NCBI GenBank assembly: GCA_039199225.1
Contig: JBCCSZ010000157.1
Span: 1-17,419 of the forward strand
Origin: JBCCSZ01 sp039199225
Lineage (GTDB): Bacteria; Bacteroidota; Bacteroidia; Chitinophagales; Saprospiraceae
Length of the DNA: 17,419 nucleotides
Direction: 5' to 3'
In this document: positions 6,755 to 14,326 of the stretch, in pieces
Numbering within the stretch: position 1 is the stretch's first letter
How the letters are laid out: each line of letters opens with the position of its first letter
Translations under genes and position numbers: made by a program
The notes under the pieces: model-generated
Told to the model about the DNA's origin: nothing
Database searches by the model: none
What the model saw: only the letters and a program-made list of their open reading frames with translations

Positions 6755-9700
6755 ATGAATCCTGTAGCGCACTACATCTCCCGAATGGCTGGGCTGTTTT
6801 TATGCTTTGGCCTGTCTTTTATTCTACCTGGCAATGTTTGGTCACAAGGCAATGTGACCCTTACCGTGAACAGTGGTAGTTCCACAACGACTTGTACCGA
6901 TTTATTCTCTGGGCCGGAGCCGCGTTGGGCCGTCCAAATTAATGGTGGCGATTGGGTGGTTTACCCTGCCGCCGGTGCCTGTTTCAACGACTTTCCATTC
7001 GTTCAATACGATGAGACTTTCGACTGTCCTTCCGACGTTCCCCTAGAACTGGAAGTTTGCTTCAAGGCTTTCGAAGACGATGGCTTCAACTGCAACACCA
7101 ATGAAAAATGCGTTGAAACCATCTGTGCTACCTTTCCGATTGCACTGCCAGGTACTTCTCAAGACTATACCCTGGCTTTGCCTCCGGGCGGCCGCTCTGA
7201 AGGTTCCTTCGACTTTTCGATCGCCACCAACGTCAATTTTATTGGTGGACTCAACGATGTGCCTTGTACAGCCTTTGATTTGGGGCTGATTGCCAGAGGA
7301 AATACGGTCGGCGATGCCAGCCTCAGCAACTACAATAATTTCTGTGCCACCAACCTTTTTGAACCTGACCCCTTTGTAGATGGCCTTTTCCGCAACGATC
7401 ACGCGGTTTGGTTCAGCTTTCAAATGCCTTCTGACGGCAGCTCGATGATTGAAATACGGGCCAACAGCGATCCGCAGGGCTTGGGGGATGAAATAAATAT
7501 CCAAATGGCTCTGTACGAGTCAGACAACGATTCTTGCATCGGAAATTTAAGTGTGGTTGGTGGCATTCCCAACAACGATGTTCGCAGCAAAGTATGGCGG
7601 GTCAAGTGCTTGGAAGCGTCCAAGAGGTACTGGCTGCTGGTAGATGGTGGCTTTGATCCACCGGTGGGATATACAGGCTACTTTGGTCTGGAAATCGAAA
7701 GTTATGATGTCGTTGAGGCCGCTGATTTTATCTGTGATGCTGAAGATATGGGGGCTGTACCTGTTGGTGGTTCTGTTATGGTCAGCGACCAGAGCAATAC
7801 CTGTGCGACTGATCTTAATGATCCGGACCCAAGGGCTTTCGTTGCACAGCGCAATGTTTGGTTTTCCTTCGAGGCTCCGCCCTCTGGCCATGTGCTGATA
7901 GAGGGCATATCTGATTTGCCTCCTCCCCAAGGTCGGGACCCCGTAAACTTGCAGTTGGCGCTTTATCGCTCTGCCAATGACCAATGTGATGGGCCGCTGG
8001 AGGAAGTGGAGAGTATTTACCGCTCTATTACTTTTGATGAACAAATGCGCGTTTCTTGTCTCGATCCGGGTAGAACGTATTGGATTTTGATAGATGGGGC
8101 TGGAAATAAAACCACAGGTTTTTTTGATCTCAGCGTTTCCGATGCCGGTGACTTGCCGCCTCAATATGTGGTCAACATCGATCAGCTCCTCTGTTTTGGG
8201 GAATCCCTACAGATTGGAGACAGCCTTTATACCGAAGCAGGAAGTGTCAATGAATTGCTGCGCGCTTCCAATGGCTGTGACAGCTTGGTGACGGGGATCA
8301 TTCGGACTTCTCCGGAAATTATGACCTCCATCGATACTATTTTATGTGCCGGAGCTTCCATTCGCATTGGCAGCGATGATTTCAGCATCACAGGGAGCTA
8401 CCAAAGTGTCTTGACGGCAGACAATGGCTGTGACAGCACGGTGTCTCTGGAATTACAGGTCCTGGACCCCATTTTGGTGGATGCTGTAATGGCACAAGAA
8501 GCGACCGGCTACCTGGCACCCGACGGTGTGGCCAACGTAACAGCTTCCGGCGGTGCTGGCAACTTTACATACACTTGGTCAGATGGCCAAACCGGTCCCA
8601 TTGCTTTCAACCTCTTGGGAGGGCGTGATTACTGCGTCACCGTAACCGATGGCGAAGGTTGTACGGCCGAGGATTGTGTCTTGATCTTTTTTCCGAGCAA
8701 TATCTTGTCTCAAGTGGTTTCTGATACCTTGGATTGCATTGGTGATACAGATGGTGAAATTGTTATCAGCATTTCAAATGGGGCTTGGCCATACAACTAC
8801 AGCTGGGAAAATGCAGATGGCAGTCTCACTGGAAATGGAACAGTTCAAACCGAGGGGGGAAGCTCTGTCATCAGCGGATTGCCTGTGGGGAATTACAGCA
8901 TTACCATCTCGGATGGCTTTGGTTTTGCCGCAGCCTTTGGCGAAATTGTAGAACCCGAACCCACGATTACACTGCTTGATACAACCCTCTGTTTTGGGAC
9001 GTCCATACTTGTCGGTACAGATACTTACGATGCCAGCGGGCAGATCAATACGGTCCTAACATCGGCCAAAGGTTGCGATAGTACCATCATTGGAACGCTG
9101 ACCATTTTGCCACTCAATGAAACTATATTGGACGAGACCCTGTGCTTTGGCGAAAGCTTGACGGTTGGCAATACGATCTATATTCAGAGCGGACCGATCA
9201 ACGAGCGCCTCGTTGGCGCCAATGGTTGTGACAGCTTGGTTCGTGGAAATGTCGACATACGACCAGAAGTGCGCTCTAGTCTTGATACTGCCGTTTGTGC
9301 AGGTGAATTTATTGTCGTTGGCACCTCTGTCTATGCTCAGACGGGTGATTATACCGATGTGTATACTGCTGCCAATGGTTGTGATAGTACGGTCTATACC
9401 TCTTTGGTGGTCCAAGACGAATTGACGGCTGCGGTAGCGCTTGCTGCGGAGGCATCGGCCTTGAATGCAGCAAATGGCATCGCTCGGGTGATTCCCAGGG
9501 GAGGCAGTGGTAGTTATACTTATTTGTGGTCAGATGGACAAATCACTTCGGCAGCTACGGGTCTTGTCGGCGGAGGCAGCTATTGCGTGACGGTGACCGA
9601 TGAGATTGGTTGTTCGGCGGAAGAATGCATCGTCGTATTGTTTCCGGTTGATATTCGCTCCGACATTGTCAATGGTACTTTGGACTGCTTTGGCGAAACC

Positions 9701-11368
9701 GATGGACAAATTACCTTCTCGGCCTATAATGGACAAGCACCTTATCAATACAGTTGGGAAGCACTGAATTCTACTTTGAATGGTAGTGGCGATATACAAA
9801 CAGAAAATGGGACGGTTGTTTTGAGCAACCTTCCGGCCGATCAGTATTCCCTGACGATCACAGACCGATGGGGCCAAGGCGTTCACACGATGGAAGTGAC
9901 ACAGCCGCCCTTGCTGGAAGTCAACCTCCTAGCCAGCACAGCGCCACAGTGCCATGGTTTTTCGGACGGCTCTGTCTTGATGCGGATTCAGGGTGGTTCA
10001 CAGCCTTATTTTTATGCGTCGACTCCCGTTGACAGCCTTTTCAGTCTCAACGATCAGTTCAAGGGAGATACGACCTATCAATTGGTTTTGTCTGATCAGA
10101 ATGGCTGTACCGCTGTTCTGGAATTTCAGCTCGGGCAACCAGCGGCCCTTTCTGCCGAAGCTAGTGAGCAAGCTGCCGTTCGCTGTTTCGGAGAGGCCAA
10201 TGGCGTGGCAACGGTCACGACCAATGCGTCAGGCGCCCGTTATCTATGGAGCAATGGCGATCAAACGGCTACTGCCGACAGCCTAGAGGCCGGCATTCAC
10301 CGTGTCACCATCACAGACGACAATGGTTGTGTGGTCGAAGCATCTGTTGTGATTACGGAGCCAGTGGTACCATTGTCGGCGGTGGTTGAAGTGGTCCAGC
10401 CCATCAGCTGCCCAGGAGAAGCCGATGGCTCCTTGATGGTGGTCGCCGATGGAGGACAGAACTATTCTTACCTGTGGAGCAATGGCAGCAGCGAAGCAAT
10501 CGCAGAAGGTCTAACAGCTGGGGATTACACCATCACGGTGACGGATGACAAGGGCTGTGCGACAGAAACAACCTTTAGCCTGACGCAGTCTGAGCCACTG
10601 GAAATGGAGCTGATGACCCAGGATGTCACCTGTACGGAAGGCGAATTCAGCGGCATCATTCAAATAGATGCGGTTCGTGGGGGTGTTGGTCCCTATGAGT
10701 TTTCTATAGATGCTGAAAATTATGCTGAGCAGATGGATTTTTTACAGCTTCCCTCCGGGGCATACGATGTGTATGTGCGGGATGCGGTAGGCTGTGTGAA
10801 AGCCTTTCCGGCCCTCATCAATGACCCAGATTTCATTTTGGTCAGTCTGGGCGATGATCGAATCATCAATTTGGGGGAAACAGCTACCTTGAATGCCAAC
10901 ACGGATAGCAACCAGCCGATCTATACTTGGTCGACAATTGACTCGACGACCTGCTTGGATTGCAGTTCTTTGGACGTATCGCCCATCTTCAGTACGGTTT
11001 ATCAGGTCACTGTGACCGATGAGGTGAGTGGTTGTACGGCAACAGACGAACTGCGGGTGACGGTACAGAAAGATCGGAATGTGTTTATACCCAACGTCTT
11101 TTCGCCCAACAACGATGGACTCAACGATGTGTTCATGCTTTATCCAGGTATTGGCGTATCGGGTATTTTGCAGTTTCAGGTCTTCAATCGCTGGGGTGCG
11201 CCCGTCTATCAAATTCAGAATATGGATTTTCAGGACGAATCGCAAGGCTGGAATGGTACTTACAAGGGGCAGGTACTCGACCCCGGTGTGTATGTCTACT
11301 TTGCAGAAATTCAGTTCAAGGATGGAGAGGTTATTCAGTTCAAAGGAGATGTAACCTTGGTCCGTTAG
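6755..11368 (+). CDS. large secreted modular surface protein with SprB-like repeats and type IX sorting domain
   Basis: This 1537-residue protein is predicted to be exported by Sec and then by the type IX secretion system to the cell surface or medium. Starting at the ATG at 6755 gives a signal peptide (hydrophobic core about residues 12-25, cleavage likely after VWS at 30). Two similar beta-sandwich domains of about 150 residues follow, with [AN]VWFSF at 217-222 and 367-372; they resemble bacterial pre-peptidase C-terminal domains. Five 51-residue modules follow, each starting with a C-x-G segment (Cys480, 531, 746, 797, 848) and ending in GCDS. SprB-like repeats with WS[ND]G and VT[VI]TD...GC lie in the gaps and from about 1060 to 1360. 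An Ig/PKD-like segment (1362-1442) precedes the CHU_C/gliding-type C-terminal domain (1443-1537), with FIPNVFSPNNDGLNDVF near 1444-1460. No enzymatic motif was seen, so adhesion or a structural surface role is inferred. Confidence 0.9.
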   Translation: MNPVAHYISRMAGLFLCFGLSFILPGNVWSQGNVTLTVNSGSSTTTCTDLFSGPEPRWAVQINGGDWVVYPAAGACFNDFPFVQYDETFDCPSDVPLELEVCFKAFEDDGFNCNTNEKCVETICATFPIALPGTSQDYTLALPPGGRSEGSFDFSIATNVNFIGGLNDVPCTAFDLGLIARGNTVGDASLSNYNNFCATNLFEPDPFVDGLFRNDHAVWFSFQMPSDGSSMIEIRANSDPQGLGDEINIQMALYESDNDSCIGNLSVVGGIPNNDVRSKVWRVKCLEASKRYWLLVDGGFDPPVGYTGYFGLEIESYDVVEAADFICDAEDMGAVPVGGSVMVSDQSNTCATDLNDPDPRAFVAQRNVWFSFEAPPSGHVLIEGISDLPPPQGRDPVNLQLALYRSANDQCDGPLEEVESIYRSITFDEQMRVSCLDPGRTYWILIDGAGNKTTGFFDLSVSDAGDLPPQYVVNIDQLLCFGESLQIGDSLYTEAGSVNELLRASNGCDSLVTGIIRTSPEIMTSIDTILCAGASIRIGSDDFSITGSYQSVLTADNGCDSTVSLELQVLDPILVDAVMAQEATGYLAPDGVANVTASGGAGNFTYTWSDGQTGPIAFNLLGGRDYCVTVTDGEGCTAEDCVLIFFPSNILSQVVSDTLDCIGDTDGEIVISISNGAWPYNYSWENADGSLTGNGTVQTEGGSSVISGLPVGNYSITISDGFGFAAAFGEIVEPEPTITLLDTTLCFGTSILVGTDTYDASGQINTVLTSAKGCDSTIIGTLTILPLNETILDETLCFGESLTVGNTIYIQSGPINERLVGANGCDSLVRGNVDIRPEVRSSLDTAVCAGEFIVVGTSVYAQTGDYTDVYTAANGCDSTVYTSLVVQDELTAAVALAAEASALNAANGIARVIPRGGSGSYTYLWSDGQITSAATGLVGGGSYCVTVTDEIGCSAEECIVVLFPVDIRSDIVNGTLDCFGETDGQITFSAYNGQAPYQYSWEALNSTLNGSGDIQTENGTVVLSNLPADQYSLTITDRWGQGVHTMEVTQPPLLEVNLLASTAPQCHGFSDGSVLMRIQGGSQPYFYASTPVDSLFSLNDQFKGDTTYQLVLSDQNGCTAVLEFQLGQPAALSAEASEQAAVRCFGEANGVATVTTNASGARYLWSNGDQTATADSLEAGIHRVTITDDNGCVVEASVVITEPVVPLSAVVEVVQPISCPGEADGSLMVVADGGQNYSYLWSNGSSEAIAEGLTAGDYTITVTDDKGCATETTFSLTQSEPLEMELMTQDVTCTEGEFSGIIQIDAVRGGVGPYEFSIDAENYAEQMDFLQLPSGAYDVYVRDAVGCVKAFPALINDPDFILVSLGDDRIINLGETATLNANTDSNQPIYTWSTIDSTTCLDCSSLDVSPIFSTVYQVTVTDEVSGCTATDELRVTVQKDRNVFIPNVFSPNNDGLNDVFMLYPGIGVSGILQFQVFNRWGAPVYQIQNMDFQDESQGWNGTYKGQVLDPGVYVYFAEIQFKDGEVIQFKGDVTLVR
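8192..10093 (+). repeat. 317-residue (951-bp) internal tandem duplication in the secreted-protein gene
   Basis: Landmarks recur at a constant offset of 951 bp: the module cysteine codons at 8192 and 9143, and at 8345 and 9296, are each exactly 317 codons apart. The blocks between them also align in order: the WSDGQ segment, the YCVTVTD..GC.AE.C segment, the LDC.G.TDG segment, and the N-Y/Q-Y-SWE...QTE.G segment. The two copies have clearly diverged in sequence but keep the same length. The bounds given are approximate, because the duplication must begin within or before the first module. Confidence 0.8.
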
Positions 11369-11408
11369 GGTAAATTGCCTGGGAATCGGGGCTGGCATTC
11401 AGCCCATG

Positions 11409-11452
11409 AGCCGTTTTCTTCCATTTGGGTGGAGGAAACGGCTTATTTTTTC
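11409..11452 (+). terminator. intrinsic terminator of the secreted-protein gene
   Basis: About 40 bp after the stop codon, AGCCGTTTTCTTCCA (11409-11423) can pair with TGGAGGAAACGGCT (from about 11430 to 11443) across a short loop with one bulge, followed by TTATTTTTTC. This is a strong Rho-independent terminator. The outer pairs (AAACGGCTTA against the left arm) also partly fit a terminator in the reverse direction. Confidence 0.8.
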
Positions 11453-11469
11453 TTCTTTGACCAAATGAG

Positions 11470-11499
11470 TTGGAGGTTTTGCTGAATGTATTATCTTTG
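11470..11499 (+). promoter_or_regulatory. Bacteroidetes-type promoter upstream of the barrel gene
   Basis: TATCTTTG at 11492-11499 matches the TAnnTTTG -7 element, and GTTG (11469-11472) lies 19 bp upstream, a near match to the TTTG -33 element at the standard spacing. This is the best full promoter in the window. Transcription would begin near 11505, giving a leader of about 190 nt before the barrel gene and about 75 nt before the small ORF at 11581. Confidence 0.55.
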
Positions 11500-11580
11500 T
11501 TAAAGCAAAAAATACTGAATCAACCCTGTCTGGCACAAACTTATTATTGTTCAACTTATTGCTAGATACAGCCGATTCCT

Positions 11581-11700
11581 ATGAAAACAAGCGTACTCCT
11601 CCGTTCTGTTGCTCAACTGTCTGGCACTTTATATTTATCTCGGAAGAGGCTTTTCCGCCTATCGGTCAATGTAGATAGTGGTTTAAATTTTTTGAAATGA
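11581..11700 (+). CDS. possible small ORF (39 aa) overlapping the barrel gene start
   Basis: An ATG at 11581 opens a 39-codon frame whose TGA stop (11698-11700) overlaps the ATG of the next gene (11697) as ATGA, the same arrangement as pntAB/pntB. The product begins MKTSVLLRSVAQLSG and has a basic middle (SRKRLFR, residues 20-26). It does not look like a finished signal peptide and no family was recognised. The frame lies downstream of the candidate promoter, and a hairpin (CGGAA...TTCCG, 11641-11657) sits within it. It may be a leader peptide that couples translation to the downstream gene, or simply a chance open frame. No Shine-Dalgarno is visible, which is common in this phylum. Confidence 0.3.
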   Translation: MKTSVLLRSVAQLSGTLYLSRKRLFRLSVNVDSGLNFLK

Positions 11701-12551
11701 AAAAAGTGCTTACTCTGTTACTACTTATCCTAGTATGTCATCAATACAGCCATGCTCAAAGGGGAAAAAAGTGGAAGGAAAAATCAATTTTTACTTCATC
11801 GTCTCTGAGTTATTACCCCGAGATAGAATCCTATTCCTTCTTTCGCACCATAGAAACCAGCCAAGACGAGCTGATTCTGAATTTTCTAACGTCTAACTCA
11901 GGAACATTCATCCTGGAAGACAACATTCGGGTGTTGGAAAATGAAAACATCAATAGGTTTCCATCTCAACTGATCAATATAGGTGCAAGCTTTCAGATCG
12001 TCAATGCCAATTCAACCTTTCACGAGCTGTCCTTAACCCGTACTTCCCATACCAAATCGTCTTACGTCAATACTTATGCTTTTGTGAATTTGGATGGTGA
12101 CATCACAGCGACCTTTATTGGATACGAGCAGAAGAGTACGCTTTTAGCCTTCAGATATGAATTTGGAAAGTACTTTGGGAATGCCAAGACTTCCAGGGTA
12201 CGATTTGGACTTTCGGGCTCCATTGAACCAACTTTTTATACCTACAAAAGAACAGCTTTATCCCTACAGAGCTTTCCCATCAAGGCGAGAATCTTTGCGA
12301 TTGAAATGGCTTTGATTCCCATCTTATCTACCAAATTATCCAAAAGGATATGGTTGGATTTTAAGCTGATTCCGAATGTCTTGATTGCAGATTTTGGAGA
12401 GGTGAGGGTTCAAAATCCGGTCTTGACCACTAGACAGAGCCTTGCAGAGCGCGACTACAATCTGCCGGAGGTCAGCCTGGCAGGCAGCATTCAATTTCGC
12501 TACATGCTAAAAGAACCTCAGCAAAAGAGAAGGAGGCGCTCTCGCAATTAG
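11697..12551 (+). CDS. predicted small outer-membrane beta-barrel protein of unknown function
   Basis: The 284-residue product has a clear signal peptide (MKK, hydrophobic run LTLLLLILVC, likely cleavage after SHA at about residue 20). The mature part has many alternating hydrophobic/polar stretches typical of outer-membrane beta strands, for example around INIGASFQIV, STFHELSLTRTS, STLLAFRYEFGKYFG, RVRFGLSGSIEP, FAIEMALIPILSTK, IWLDFKLIPNV and VSLAGSIQFRYML. The last strand ends in aromatic FRY rather than at the C-terminus; it is followed by a tail of about 14 residues including RRRRSRN. I do not recognise a specific family. Location in the outer membrane is inferred from sequence pattern only. 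It has its own promoter candidate and faces the ABC permease gene with a 2-bp gap. Confidence 0.75.
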   Translation: MKKVLTLLLLILVCHQYSHAQRGKKWKEKSIFTSSSLSYYPEIESYSFFRTIETSQDELILNFLTSNSGTFILEDNIRVLENENINRFPSQLINIGASFQIVNANSTFHELSLTRTSHTKSSYVNTYAFVNLDGDITATFIGYEQKSTLLAFRYEFGKYFGNAKTSRVRFGLSGSIEPTFYTYKRTALSLQSFPIKARIFAIEMALIPILSTKLSKRIWLDFKLIPNVLIADFGEVRVQNPVLTTRQSLAERDYNLPEVSLAGSIQFRYMLKEPQQKRRRRSRN

Positions 12552-12553
12552 GG

Positions 12554-13366
12554 CTATAAATCTCGCTGCTGGATCAGTCGGTAGCAAATGAACAGGAAAA
12601 CGGCAATATATAGCGCGCTGGTAATGACAGCCTCTGTCGGGGAGAGGAACAGGCTGAAGTTGTTTTGTTCCAAGTACTCCTCTGCCATCCTATTCAACGG
12701 AGAATTGAATGGCACCAAATCGGAGGCGGCATTGACTGGATAAAAGTGAATCGATTTTCCAGGAAAGATGTTTTGGTGGAAGGAATATCGGACGATCCGT
12801 TCCAGGAAAAAAGCCCAGGCTAGGTAAAGAAATAGGGAAACGCCCGTCTTTCGGATGACGGTACCGATAAAAAGGCCAAAGGTCATATAGCTTAGCAGCA
12901 TCAAAAAATAACGAGGGATGAGGTCGGTATTTTGCATCATTTTGGCAGCAGACAGCGTCTCGGTATGAGCAAGACCAAATAAAAGTCCGCAGATGACATA
13001 GTACAGCGTTCCTACTAGGCTGGCGGCCAAGATGAAATACACCTTAGAGAGAAAGTATTCACGTCTTTGAAGCCCGGTAATGATGTTTTGCCGCATGGTT
13101 CGATTTTGGTATTCGGTGGTCACAAGCATAACGGCGATGAAACCGAAGACAAAAAAGCTGATCCAGTTGCCGATGTAGCCCAGGTATTGCCAGACGGTGG
13201 GAAACATGTAAAAGGTATTTCGATTGATGAACTCTTGCGGGAGGTCATTGAACGATTTGCCGGCCAGCAATAGGGTTGGCAGTGCAATGACGTAGAGGAT
13301 CAACAGGATTTGGGTGGTGGAGTGTTTTTGTATTTTGAGCCATTCCAGTTTTAGGAGGTGTAGCAT
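12554..13366 (-). CDS. ABC-2 type transporter permease (BcrB/LanEG-like)
   Basis: This 270-residue membrane protein has six hydrophobic segments (about residues 18-36, 62-84, 108-130, 150-168, 172-192 and 244-262). The N-terminal LLKLEWLKIQKHST and the cytoplasmic loop TTEYQNRTMRQNIITGLQRREYF (88-110) are typical of ABC-2 permeases in the bacitracin-resistance/lantibiotic-immunity type. It lies 44 bp downstream of the ATPase gene on the same strand, so the two form an export pair. The substrate is unknown; peptides, lipids or antibiotics are possible for this class. The ATG is at 13364-13366. Its stop is only 2 bp from the stop of the convergent barrel gene. Confidence 0.85.
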   Translation of the reverse strand: MLHLLKLEWLKIQKHSTTQILLILYVIALPTLLLAGKSFNDLPQEFINRNTFYMFPTVWQYLGYIGNWISFFVFGFIAVMLVTTEYQNRTMRQNIITGLQRREYFLSKVYFILAASLVGTLYYVICGLLFGLAHTETLSAAKMMQNTDLIPRYFLMLLSYMTFGLFIGTVIRKTGVSLFLYLAWAFFLERIVRYSFHQNIFPGKSIHFYPVNAASDLVPFNSPLNRMAEEYLEQNNFSLFLSPTEAVITSALYIAVFLFICYRLIQQRDL

Positions 13367-13410
13367 TTATTTTTTGTTCTGTGAGGTGAAAAAAGGGGCG
13401 GTTGCTAGTA

Positions 13411-14301
13411 TCAGCCTTTGGCGGTCAATTCGAGGAATTCAGCCTCCAGGCTTTTTTTGCGGGCATTCAGGTGGCCTAGCACAATGCCGTTTTCAAAGGC
13501 AATCTGGTTGATTTTTGCCGGATCGATTTCATCTGCAATTTGAATGCTGAGTAGGTCCTGCTTTTCTTCGATCTGGCGGATGTTCAGATGTTGCTTCAGA
13601 ATTCGGAGCAGCTGGTGGTTGTTGGAAGACCGGAGGTCGACCATCATATCTTGATTGATGATGGCTCCTACGGTACCGGATGCCAATAGTTTTCCGTTCT
13701 TGATGATGGCTGCATGGGTACAAACCTTCTCCACTTCATCTAAAATATGGCTGGCCATAATGATGGTTTTGCCCATTTGAGCGATGCGAAGGATGGTTTC
13801 TCTGACCTCTGCGATGCCTTGGGGGTCCAGTCCGTTGGTGGGTTCGTCGAAGATCAGCACTTCTGGATCGCCGATCATGGCTGCGGCAATGGCCAATCGT
13901 TGTTTCATTCCAAAGGAGAAAGAGCGAAAAACGGACTTGCGCCGATGGGCTAAATTGACCAGTTTCAGCAGTTCATCGATCCTGGGTTGTTTGACTTTCT
14001 TGATGTGTGCCACAATATCTAAGTTGCGTTGTGCATCCAGATAGGGATAAAAGTTGGGCGTTTCCAGCAAGGCGCCAATTTTCAAAAGTGCTTTGTTGCC
14101 GTATTGGCCATCAAACCATTCATAGTTGCCACTGTCGTTTTTGAGAATGCCCAGGACAATGCCCAAAGTGGTCGTCTTGCCGCTGCCATTAGGACCTAGT
14201 ATACCATATATATTACCTCGGTTGACGGTGAGAGATAGGTCCTGAACCGCTTTGATGCGGCCATAGCTTTTGGAGAGTTGGTGTAGTTGTAAGATGGACA
14301 T
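13411..14301 (-). CDS. ABC transporter ATP-binding protein (BcrA/LanF-like)
   Basis: The 296-residue ATPase drives the adjacent ABC-2 permease from the cytoplasmic face of the inner membrane. Walker A is GPNGSGKT at 36-43, the signature is the variant SFGMKQ (129-134) in place of LSGGQ, Walker B with the catalytic glutamate is VLIFDEP (148-154), and the switch histidine is His185 in MASH. The position of the usual Q-loop glutamine holds Glu80 in IGALLETPNFYPYL, as in the E-loop of lantibiotic-immunity LanF proteins. The C-terminal third (about 215-296) is the accessory domain usual in BcrA-like ATPases. I chose the ATG at 14299-14301 (MSILQLHQLSKSYG) because the ABC fold begins there; the open frame continues to an ATG at 14355, but those 18 extra residues overlap the promoter-like element and do not resemble the family. 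Confidence 0.9.
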   Translation of the reverse strand: MSILQLHQLSKSYGRIKAVQDLSLTVNRGNIYGILGPNGSGKTTTLGIVLGILKNDSGNYEWFDGQYGNKALLKIGALLETPNFYPYLDAQRNLDIVAHIKKVKQPRIDELLKLVNLAHRRKSVFRSFSFGMKQRLAIAAAMIGDPEVLIFDEPTNGLDPQGIAEVRETILRIAQMGKTIIMASHILDEVEKVCTHAAIIKNGKLLASGTVGAIINQDMMVDLRSSNNHQLLRILKQHLNIRQIEEKQDLLSIQIADEIDPAKINQIAFENGIVLGHLNARKKSLEAEFLELTAKG

Positions 14302-14318
14302 AGGGTTGTCGGTTTGGC

Positions 14319-14326
14319 CAAATATA
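14319..14326 (-). promoter_or_regulatory. -7 element candidate for the ABC transporter genes
   Basis: The minus strand reads TATATTTG, matching TAnnTTTG, 18 bp upstream of the chosen ATG (14301). The expected TTTG 19-21 bp further upstream is absent. If real, it supports the shorter ATPase start and a leader of only about 10 nt. Confidence 0.4.

Noticed and set aside
6755..11368. Secreted enzyme (protease or glycosidase)
   Set aside because: Only structural and sorting modules were recognised; no catalytic motif was found in the whole frame.
12554..14301. Gliding-motility GldA/GldF transporter pair
   Set aside because: The E-loop and the short BcrB-like permease fit the bacitracin/lantibiotic-type pair better, and no other gld gene is nearby.
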